Assembly: GCA_013331215.1 (NCBI GenBank)
Contig: DUGU01000196.1
Location: forward strand, 4,735-12,174
DNA from: Methanoregulaceae archaeon
GTDB lineage: Archaea; Halobacteriota; Methanomicrobia; Methanomicrobiales; Methanospirillaceae
DNA: 7,440 nt
Reading direction: 5' to 3'
How positions within the stretch are numbered: position 1 is the first letter of the stretch; each line of letters starts with the position of its first letter. A program made the translations under genes and the position numbers. The notes beneath the pieces were generated by a model. It did not search any database, had not been told where the DNA came from, and worked only from the letters and a program-made list of their open reading frames with translations. Shown one piece after another: positions 1 through 5,021 of the stretch.

Positions 1-987
1 GCCGCCGCGATCGAGTCGGCTCTCTCGGCGGTCGCCGCCCCCGCGGACTTGCCGGGCGAACGGTTCCTCGTCCCGGTTGCCCGCGGGCTGGACCGGCGGG
101 ATCACCGCGCCGCACTGCGAACGCTGGGCCTCGTCCGCCCGCCGTGGTACCGACGGCTCCTTGCCCCTTTCGAGGCTGCCGGTTCCGCCGCACCGCTCCC
201 GTCGCCGCTGCGTCTGCTCGAGGCGCTTCGCCTCCTCGTCCTCGTCGGCGGTCGCCCTGCGGCCGGGTACGACCTTCCCGCCCGGCGCTGGCTCAGCCGA
301 CCCGAGCTCCGCGATCGTGCCATCCAGGCGGCATCCCTGCGCACGTACCGCCGGACACGGGGGCTCGAGCTCGCGGCCCGGGCACCGCGTCTCTCGGGCG
401 AGACCTGGCTCCTCGCCGACCTCCACCTCGGCCATCCGGGGATCGCGCTCTACGCGGCCCGGCCGTTCCTCGCGTCCGACGTCGGCGAGATGGACCGGGT
501 CCTGATCGGAAATTGGCGCCGCACCGTCGCGCCGGAGGACCGGGCCCTCCTGCTCGGCGACCTCTGCGCAGGCCCGGACCCCGGTCCGTACCGGGCAGCG
601 GTCGCGGCCCTCACGGGCCGGCTCACGCTCGTCCGCGGCAACCACGACCCCGACCTCGGGCTCGCCCGCTCGGTCTCGTTCGAGGCCGGCGGCCACCGGT
701 TCCTCGGGGTCCACGACCCGGCCGACGCCCCGCCGGGCTTCGACGGCTGGGTGGTCCACGGCCACCTCCACGACAGCGACCTCCGCCGGTTCCCGTTCTT
801 CGACCCGGTCGTTCGGCGGGTCAACGTCTCGGTCGAGACAGCCGGGTACGGCCCGGTCCCGCTCTCGCTGGTCTGTGACCTGATCTCGGCGAAGACCGGT
901 CCGGTACTCGTCAGGGAGGTCGAACCGGCTCTCCCTCCGGGTGCGCCATTTTTAAAAGGCTCCAACACATCTCTTCTTAAAGCCTGA
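1..987 (+). CDS. Calcineurin-like metallophosphoesterase with unassigned N-terminal region (5' partial)
   Basis: The frame is open from the first base of the window to TGA 985-987, so the gene probably starts upstream; the TTG at 49 need not be the start. The C-terminal part carries the metallophosphoesterase metal-binding motifs in order: DLHLGH near nt 418-435, GD near 556-561, GNHD near 637-648, an H in VHD near 712 and HGHLH near 757-771. The RPF-then-D spacing after the first motif resembles the COG4186-type phosphoesterases, which hydrolyse phosphoesters with a two-metal centre; the substrate is unknown. The first ~125 residues seen here are Arg/Leu/Pro-rich and match no domain I know. 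They may be a separate N-terminal domain. The last ~13 codons run through AT-rich DNA that also looks like the promoter of the next gene. Family call is firm; substrate and true start are not visible. Confidence 0.9.
   Translation, partial: AAAIESALSAVAAPADLPGERFLVPVARGLDRRDHRAALRTLGLVRPPWYRRLLAPFEAAGSAAPLPSPLRLLEALRLLVLVGGRPAAGYDLPARRWLSRPELRDRAIQAASLRTYRRTRGLELAARAPRLSGETWLLADLHLGHPGIALYAARPFLASDVGEMDRVLIGNWRRTVAPEDRALLLGDLCAGPDPGPYRAAVAALTGRLTLVRGNHDPDLGLARSVSFEAGGHRFLGVHDPADAPPGFDGWVVHGHLHDSDLRRFPFFDPVVRRVNVSVETAGYGPVPLSLVCDLISAKTGPVLVREVEPALPPGAPFLKGSNTSLLKA
948..983 (+). promoter_or_regulatory. Two candidate TATA boxes for the CxxC mini-protein
   Basis: Within the GC-rich end of the phosphoesterase gene there are two AT-rich boxes, ATTTTTAAAAGG at 948-959 and CTTCTTAAAG at 973-982. 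Using the usual archaeal spacing of about 26 nt, they predict starts near 980 and 1005. That gives leaders of roughly 30-55 nt before the ATG at 1034. The first is the better TATA match. No clear Shine-Dalgarno precedes the ATG. Confidence 0.55.
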
Positions 988-1033
988 GGTCCCATACTGA
1001 GAAGCAGTTTTCCCAAGCTGTCGGAAAAGCATC

Positions 1034-1198
1034 ATGTACAACTCGAATTTTGGCGGTCGTTCGGACCGCCCACGTGAGATGACCAAGGTCGTCTGTTCAG
1101 ACTGTGGAAAGGAGTGCGAGGTCCCGTTCAAGCCCACTGAGGGCCGCCCGGTTTACTGCCAGGACTGCCTCCCGAAGCACCGGCGCCCCCGGTTCTGA
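1034..1198 (+). CDS. CxxC-x17-CxxC zinc-ribbon mini-protein (54 aa)
   Basis: ATG 1034 to TGA 1196-1198 encodes 54 residues. Cys21 and Cys24 are separated from Cys42 and Cys45 by exactly 17 residues, with an extra Cys28. The core VCSDCGKECEVPFKP, then EGRPVYC, is the signature of the CxxC-x17-CxxC small-protein family. That family recurs in methanogens and some bacteria and is presumed to bind one zinc; its role is unknown. The N-terminal 15 residues are Gly/Arg/Asn-rich and the C-terminus is basic (KHRRPRF), so nucleic-acid binding is a reasonable guess only. ATG 1034 is preferred over the in-frame ATG at 1079 because basic tails before the REM sequence are usual in this family. It has its own promoter upstream and a T-rich terminator downstream, so it is probably monocistronic. 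Confidence 0.92.
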   Translation: MYNSNFGGRSDRPREMTKVVCSDCGKECEVPFKPTEGRPVYCQDCLPKHRRPRF

Positions 1199-1199
1199 T

Positions 1200-1223
1200 C
1201 TCCTCCTTTCTTACACCTTTTTC
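1200..1223 (+). terminator. T-rich terminator after the CxxC gene
   Basis: Two bases after the stop codon a pyrimidine run with T-tracts (ttt at 1207-1209, ttttt at 1218-1222) matches the U-rich intrinsic terminators of euryarchaea. No hairpin is needed or seen. Confidence 0.5.
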
Positions 1224-1294
1224 GCACCCTGAAACGGGCATTCCCGCTCGTATCGCAGCCGACTTCTCCCTCTCCACGGAGTCGAGCGTACGCC

Positions 1295-1346
1295 TCCGTC
1301 CGGAACGGACCGACGGGTATTTTACCCTGGGCTTGATATTCTAATA
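1295..1346 (+). promoter_or_regulatory. Promoter and possible operator dyad of the PEGA gene
   Basis: A TATA-like box TATTTTA at 1318-1324 is centred 29 bp upstream of ATG 1350, predicting a nearly leaderless transcript. A second AT-rich box, GATATTCTAAT at 1335-1345, would instead place the start near 1365, exactly at the next in-frame ATG. Just upstream of the first box, GTCCG 1298-1302 and CGGAC 1306-1310 form an inverted repeat, overlapping a second one (TCCGT 1295-1299, ACGGA 1305-1309). Its position abutting the TATA box fits a regulator site, but the arms are short. Confidence 0.45.
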
Positions 1347-1349
1347 CTG

Positions 1350-2579
1350 ATGGCTTCTCCCTCAATGAGGACGGCATTGCTCGTCCTCGGTCTCTCTCTC
1401 GTCCTCATCGCCCCCTGCCTGGCGGCGACCCCGGTCGGGGGCTCGGTCGGCGCCTTCCTGGTGAAGTGCCCGGTCGACGGCGCCAAGGTCTGGTTCGACA
1501 ACGACTACAAGGGCCAGATCGCGAACGGCATGCTCTCGGTCCCGGTCTACGCCACAGGTACACCGTACCAGACCTACCGGGTCGAGGCGGACGGCTACGA
1601 ACCGTTCCTCGGTATGATCCCCGACTACCCCGCCGGCGGTACGATCGTGACCCTCCAGGTGGACCTGCAAAAGTCTCCCATTGGCGGGAACATGGGAACG
1701 ATCCAGTTCACCGCGAATGTCGAGGGGGCGTACGTCTACCTCGACGGTGAGTTCCAGGGCGTCATCCAGAACGGCGTCCTGCTCGACTCGGTCTACGTGA
1801 CCGGCACGCCCTTCCGGAACTACGCTGTCCAGGCCCCGGGCTACCTGACCGCGACCGGAGCGCTCCCGCGCATGCCGGCGGCCGGCGAGATCATCACCGT
1901 TCCGGTGACTCTCACTCCGCGCGCCACCCCGACCCCGATCGGCGGCGATCGCGGGGCATACCTGATCCTCTGCCCGGTCGACGGGGCGATGGTCTCGCTC
2001 GATGGCGACAGCGTGGGCACGATCCAGAACGGCGAACTCTTCGTCCCGGTCTACGTGACGGGAACGCCCTACAAGACCCTCCGCATCACCGCCAGCGGGT
2101 ACACGCCCTACTCGGCCCCGATCACGCGATACCCGTCCGCAGGCCAGGTTGTGAACCTCTACGCGGTCCTCGACCCCATCACGCCCACGGCAACGCCGTC
2201 GCTGATCGGCGGTGACATGGGCTACTACCTGGTCCACTCGAACGCCGAGGGCGGCAAGGTCTACTTCGACAGCGACTACAAGGGCAACATCACGAACGGT
2301 GTCCTGAACGTTCCGGTCTACACGACGGGCACGCCGTACCGGACCTGGTCCATTACGAAGGCCGGCTACGCGACCTTCAACGGGACGATCAGCACCTACC
2401 CGTCGAAGGGCCAGACCATCGACCTCCAGGCCACCCTGACCCTGCTCCCGACCACGGCGCCGACCACGAACGCGACCACTGCGGTCCCGACCACGACCAG
2501 GGCCCCGCTCTCCGGGCTCTGCATCGCGGGCGCGCTTCTCTCGCTCGCGGCCCTCGGGTTCGCGGGCCGGCGGCACTGA
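1350..2579 (+). CDS. Secreted/surface protein with four PEGA-like repeats and C-terminal membrane anchor
   Basis: Encodes 409 aa. Residues 6-26 form a signal peptide (MRTALLVLGLSLVLIAPCLA). Four 77-residue beta-rich repeats follow at about 30-106, 112-188, 198-274 and 287-363. Each contains G-A-x-V-x-(F/L)-D, then NG, then VY-x-TGTP(Y/F), then a GY. This is a PEGA-like variant I associate with Methanomicrobiales; PEGA domains are extracellular and carbohydrate- or wall-associated, with no known catalysis. Linkers are short and Pro/Thr-rich. Residues 368-386 are a Thr-rich stalk, then a hydrophobic stretch (about 387-405) and a GRRH end, i.e. a C-terminal anchor or sorting tail. Sequons lie at N313, N344 and N374. 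ATG 1365 would give a tidier signal peptide than ATG 1350; neither has a Shine-Dalgarno, consistent with leaderless translation. Likely an S-layer-associated structural or adhesive protein (inference). Confidence 0.92.
   Translation: MASPSMRTALLVLGLSLVLIAPCLAATPVGGSVGAFLVKCPVDGAKVWFDNDYKGQIANGMLSVPVYATGTPYQTYRVEADGYEPFLGMIPDYPAGGTIVTLQVDLQKSPIGGNMGTIQFTANVEGAYVYLDGEFQGVIQNGVLLDSVYVTGTPFRNYAVQAPGYLTATGALPRMPAAGEIITVPVTLTPRATPTPIGGDRGAYLILCPVDGAMVSLDGDSVGTIQNGELFVPVYVTGTPYKTLRITASGYTPYSAPITRYPSAGQVVNLYAVLDPITPTATPSLIGGDMGYYLVHSNAEGGKVYFDSDYKGNITNGVLNVPVYTTGTPYRTWSITKAGYATFNGTISTYPSKGQTIDLQATLTLLPTTAPTTNATTAVPTTTRAPLSGLCIAGALLSLAALGFAGRRH
1437..2438 (+). repeat. Four diverged tandem coding repeats of 231 bp
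   Basis: The units are 1437-1667, 1683-1913, 1941-2171 and 2208-2438, each 77 codons, with linkers growing from 5 to 9 to 12 codons. All start with a GG dipeptide and share the VY-x-TGTP core. Units 1 and 4 share a DYKG turn, while 2 and 3 share IQNG. Units 1 and 3 alone carry CPVDGA. Divergence is too great for recent slippage; this is old internal duplication. Confidence 0.85.
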
Positions 2580-2587
2580 CCGCCCGC

Positions 2588-2600
2588 TTTCTTTTTTTTC
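2588..2600 (+). terminator. Poly-T terminator after the PEGA gene
   Basis: TTTC followed by eight consecutive T (2592-2599) begins 8 bp after the stop codon at 2577-2579. A run of this kind in a GC-rich genome is a strong archaeal termination signal. Confidence 0.7.
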
Positions 2601-2660
2601 TCGCTCCCGCAGGGTGAATCGGTCGCGGCGATACGCGATGCGCCCGGAGCGTAAGGAACC

Positions 2661-2672
2661 CTATGTTTAAGA
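2661..2672 (+). promoter_or_regulatory. TATA box for the FKBP-like gene
   Basis: CTATGTTTAAGA, preceded by a purine-rich AAGGAA that could serve as BRE, is centred about 30 bp before ATG 2697. It predicts a start within a few bases of the ATG. No Shine-Dalgarno lies between, so the mRNA is probably leaderless or nearly so. Confidence 0.55.
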
Positions 2673-2696
2673 GAGCCGACCGACGACGTATACGAA

Positions 2697-3437
2697 ATGA
2701 CAGATCAGCCCAGACCGAAGGGCGGGCGGAACCAGTCCGTCAAGCGGAAGAACCCGCCGAAACCGGCCGAGGAACCGGGGACTGCGCTCTGGAAGAAGGT
2801 CCTCTTCATCTCGGTGGGCGTCCTCTTCGTGGTCCTGATGATCGTCTCCTCAATGGGGACGAGCTGGCTCAACGTCTTCCAGACGGTCAAGCCCGGTGCC
2901 GTCGTCATGACCGACGTGACGATCCGCGACGACCAGAACCGGCCGGTCCTGACCACGAGCGAGACCATCTACTCGAGCGCGACCAAGGAGAACCGGACGA
3001 TCTTCCTGGCCTCGCCGTTCACGATCGATGCAGGGCTGGCCTACACCGACCCCGTCATGACCGTCCCGATCATCGCCCCCCAGAGCGGGATGAACTACAC
3101 GCTCTTCGGGGAGGAGTACAACGCGATCGTGACGGGCGTGGTCGGAATGCACCCCGGCGGCACGAAGACGGTCCCGCTCGATACCAACGTGACCGAGGAG
3201 CGGAACTACACGGCCGAGGAGTTCGACCAGCTGGGCGGCGACTTCGGGAACACCTCGATCGGCGATGAGATGGTCCTCTCGTTCGTCGAGAACCCGGAGG
3301 CATTCTACGACAACACCACGACCCCGACCTACGCGCTCCGCACGACCCACGTCGTGAACCGGACCGAGGAATCGGTCACGCTCTCGTTCAGTCTTGCCAC
3401 GGCCGACCTGACCCTTTCCAAGGTCCAATCGTCGTAA
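2697..3437 (+). CDS. Single-pass membrane protein with degenerate FKBP-like extracellular domain
   Basis: Encodes 246 aa. A basic, Pro-rich cytoplasmic tail (1-32) precedes one transmembrane helix at about 33-52; the remaining ~190 residues should lie outside. The outer part has an FKBP/SlyD-like outline: VKPGAVVMTDVTI near 65-77 resembles the first FKBP strand, and LFGEEYNAIVTGVVGMHPGG near 136-155 resembles the conserved LG...al.GM..Ge segment. However, the usual Y-x-G and FD(S/T)S residues are replaced, so prolyl isomerase activity is doubtful; a chaperone or scaffold role is possible. Seven N-x-S/T sequons (N99, 133, 164, 170, 185, 206, 221) suggest heavy N-glycosylation. It is a separate transcription unit from the PEGA gene (poly-T and TATA between). 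The gene is certain; the FKBP assignment is tentative. Confidence 0.88.
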   Translation: MTDQPRPKGGRNQSVKRKNPPKPAEEPGTALWKKVLFISVGVLFVVLMIVSSMGTSWLNVFQTVKPGAVVMTDVTIRDDQNRPVLTTSETIYSSATKENRTIFLASPFTIDAGLAYTDPVMTVPIIAPQSGMNYTLFGEEYNAIVTGVVGMHPGGTKTVPLDTNVTEERNYTAEEFDQLGGDFGNTSIGDEMVLSFVENPEAFYDNTTTPTYALRTTHVVNRTEESVTLSFSLATADLTLSKVQSS

Positions 3438-3440
3438 CCC

Positions 3441-3446
3441 TTTTTT
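3441..3446 (+). terminator. Short T-tract terminator after the FKBP-like gene
   Basis: Six consecutive T start 3 bp after the stop codon. Weaker than the poly-T at 2592 and without a hairpin before it, so partial read-through into the flavodoxin gene is possible. Confidence 0.45.
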
Positions 3447-3454
3447 CAAGATCC

Positions 3455-3475
3455 ACCTGAACGGATCGATCAGGT
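3455..3475. repeat. Short inverted repeat upstream of the flavodoxin gene
   Basis: ACCTGA 3455-3460 and TCAGGT 3470-3475 are perfect 6-bp arms around a 9-nt spacer, 37 bp before the flavodoxin ATG. It could be an operator or an RNA hairpin. Six-bp arms can arise by chance. Confidence 0.3.
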
Positions 3476-3496
3476 TATCACCCGGGCGTCCGATCT

Positions 3497-3502
3497 GGAG
3501 AG
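3497..3502 (+). promoter_or_regulatory. Ribosome binding site of the flavodoxin gene
   Basis: GGAGAG sits 9 nt before ATG 3512 and supports that start. It contrasts with the upstream envelope genes, which show no such site. Confidence 0.6.
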
Positions 3503-3511
3503 AGTGGGATC

Positions 3512-4012
3512 ATGAAGACCATCATCGTCTACCACTCGTTCTCGGGGGTCACCCGCGGCATCGCCGAACGGGTGCGGACTGCGAGCGGCGGCGACCTCGT
3601 CGAGGTCCGCCCGGTGCAGCCGTACTCGAAGCTGACGGCGTACACGCTCGGCGGGTTCCGGGCCCGCGGTAGGAAGGCCGACGCGGTCGAGCCTGTGTCG
3701 ATCGACGTCTCTGCGTACGACCTGATCGTGTTCGGGACGCCCGTCTGGGCGGGCCGGCCGACGCCGGTCGCGAACGGCGCCGTCGAGGCGCTCGTGGGGG
3801 CGGAGGGCAAGAAGGCCGTGCTCTTCGCGACCTGCGGCTCGCAGGCGGGCGATACCCTGCCGCAGCTCAGGAACGCGTTGGCCGCGAAGGGCGTCGGCGT
3901 GATCGGCGAGTTCTCGTTCTCGGCGAAGGAACTTCAGGACACCCTGAAGGTGGAGGCGCTGATCGCCCGCGTCACGGCGGGGGACGAAGCGTCGACCGCC
4001 GTCGGAACCTGA
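3512..4012 (+). CDS. Small flavodoxin-family protein
   Basis: Encodes 166 aa, typical for a short-chain flavodoxin. Strand beta-1 (KTIIVYHS) runs into the FMN phosphate loop HSFSGVT at residues 8-14. A second FMN-ring loop is GTPVWAG at 75-81 with a stacking Trp79, and a third is ATCGS with Q-A-G-D at 106-114. These are the three flavin-contact loops of the fold. It should bind FMN in the cytoplasm and act as a one- or two-electron carrier or NAD(P)H:quinone-type oxidoreductase; the partner is not visible. Start ATG 3512 has a good ribosome binding site and begins the fold directly. Its stop lies 6 bp from the stop of the convergent hydrolase gene, so the two transcripts must terminate inside each other. 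Family call is firm. Confidence 0.94.
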   Translation: MKTIIVYHSFSGVTRGIAERVRTASGGDLVEVRPVQPYSKLTAYTLGGFRARGRKADAVEPVSIDVSAYDLIVFGTPVWAGRPTPVANGAVEALVGAEGKKAVLFATCGSQAGDTLPQLRNALAAKGVGVIGEFSFSAKELQDTLKVEALIARVTAGDEASTAVGT

Positions 4013-4018
4013 ACGCCA

Positions 4019-4954
4019 TCAGCTCCCGCTCAGGCCCCGGGCGAGCAGGGCGCTCCGGAAGAAGTTCGGAACCTGCTGCCCGTACTCGTCGGGGTGGCCG
4101 GCGAGCGCGCCCGTGTGGCCCACGTCCGGCACGACCCAGACCTGGGCACGGCTGCCCGCGACGGCCGCGAAGCGCGTGTTGTACGCGACCTCGTTCGGCT
4201 CCTGGCCCGAGGCGATCAGGAGGAGGCGCACGTCCGGCGCCCCAGCGATCGAGTCGACGATCGGGACGGGCGGGGCGTTGCCCGTGAAGAGGCCGGTCGC
4301 GGCGTAGATCAGGCGCGGCATCCAGCTATGGGGGAGGTCGTCGAGCCCCGGCAGGGCCAGGTACTCCGCGGTCGAGCGATAGGTCGCGCCCTCGCTCACG
4401 ACGGCCCCGAGCGCGGGCGTCGCGTTGAGCGCGCCGAGCAGCACCTCGCCGCCGAGCGAGAGCCCGAGCCCGCCGATCGCCCGGACGCCGTCCTGCCCCT
4501 GGAGGTACGCGACGGCCGCCTGGACATCGTGCGTCCCCTCCCAGCCGAAGGTGTTGCCGTGGCCTCCGCTCATGCCGTGGCCCCGGAGGTCGAGCGCGAG
4601 CACGCCGAAGCCGGAATCGCGGAGTAGGGACGCGTGAGCCCGCACGTTCTCGCGCGAGTCCGTGGCGCCGTGGACGAGCACGATCGCGGCCCCGTTCCGG
4701 GAGGGCGCGTACCAGGCCGCGAGGGGCACGCCGTCGTCGGTGACGAGGCTGACGTTCGCGAAGCCCGCGGGCGGCGGACCGACCGCGCGGTTGTGCGGCA
4801 GGGAGGCGTACGCCGCGAAGCCGATAGGGACGACGAGGAAGACGATGACGACGAGCGCGACGACGGCGGTGGCCGCGAGCCGCAGGGCGCGGCCCGTGCG
4901 GCCCCTTCGTCCGTTTCCGCGCTTCGTCCGCCGCGCCCCGCGGCCCCTGGTCAC
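4019..4954 (-). CDS. Membrane-anchored alpha/beta hydrolase
   Basis: From GTG 4954 this is 311 aa. The frame is open upstream to 5188, but that stretch lies inside the divergent methyltransferase and lacks homology-like character; GTG 4954 has an AAGGTG site 7 nt before it. Residues 1-24 are Arg-rich, followed by one transmembrane helix at about 25-50, giving an N-in signal anchor with the enzyme outside. The hydrolase fold follows: oxyanion loop VHGATDS (94-100), DLRGHGMSGG (122-131), nucleophile elbow GLSLGG with Ser166, and catalytic His280 in VGHTG. The acid residue is not the usual Asp; Glu252 or Glu255 in SGQEPNEV is the likely substitute. It resembles the dienelactone hydrolase/esterase-lipase (COG1073-like) group. 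Substrate unknown; an ester or peptide at the cell surface is inferred. Confidence 0.92.
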   Translation of the reverse strand: MTRGRGARRTKRGNGRRGRTGRALRLAATAVVALVVIVFLVVPIGFAAYASLPHNRAVGPPPAGFANVSLVTDDGVPLAAWYAPSRNGAAIVLVHGATDSRENVRAHASLLRDSGFGVLALDLRGHGMSGGHGNTFGWEGTHDVQAAVAYLQGQDGVRAIGGLGLSLGGEVLLGALNATPALGAVVSEGATYRSTAEYLALPGLDDLPHSWMPRLIYAATGLFTGNAPPVPIVDSIAGAPDVRLLLIASGQEPNEVAYNTRFAAVAGSRAQVWVVPDVGHTGALAGHPDEYGQQVPNFFRSALLARGLSGS

Positions 4955-5021
4955 GGTCGCGCACCTTCTTTTTCCAGCAGACCCATCAGTACATATGACT
5001 GCGTCTCCCGGGTTTAAGGGA
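4955..5021. promoter_or_regulatory. Divergent promoter region between hydrolase and methyltransferase
   Basis: Only 40 bp (4955-4994) separate the two starts. For the minus-strand hydrolase the Shine-Dalgarno is AAGGTG (complement of 4962-4967). Candidate TATA boxes are CATATGTA (complement of 4990-4997, overlapping the methyltransferase ATG) and CCCTTAAACC (complement of 5011-5020), both inside or touching the methyltransferase gene. For the plus-strand gene only a T-rich stretch (4966-4973) sits at the right distance for a leaderless start. Expression of the two genes may interfere. Confidence 0.4.

Noticed and set aside
144..878. Alternative plus-strand frame in the phosphoesterase region
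   Set aside because: Arg/Pro-rich translation without motifs, while the frame-1 product has all phosphoesterase motifs.
1200..1349. tRNA or structured RNA gene in the gap before the PEGA gene
   Set aside because: No cloverleaf, T-arm or box motif seen; only a T-rich terminator, a short dyad and TATA boxes.
1362..2576. Long minus-strand open frame (404 codons) antisense to the PEGA gene
   Set aside because: Its translation is Arg/Asp/Val-rich with no domain, and it mirrors the repeat periodicity of the real gene; a typical shadow in GC-rich DNA.
4662..4994. N-terminal extension of the methyltransferase
   Set aside because: It lies antisense to the hydrolase and precedes the FLKWAGGK motif by far more than is normal for this family.
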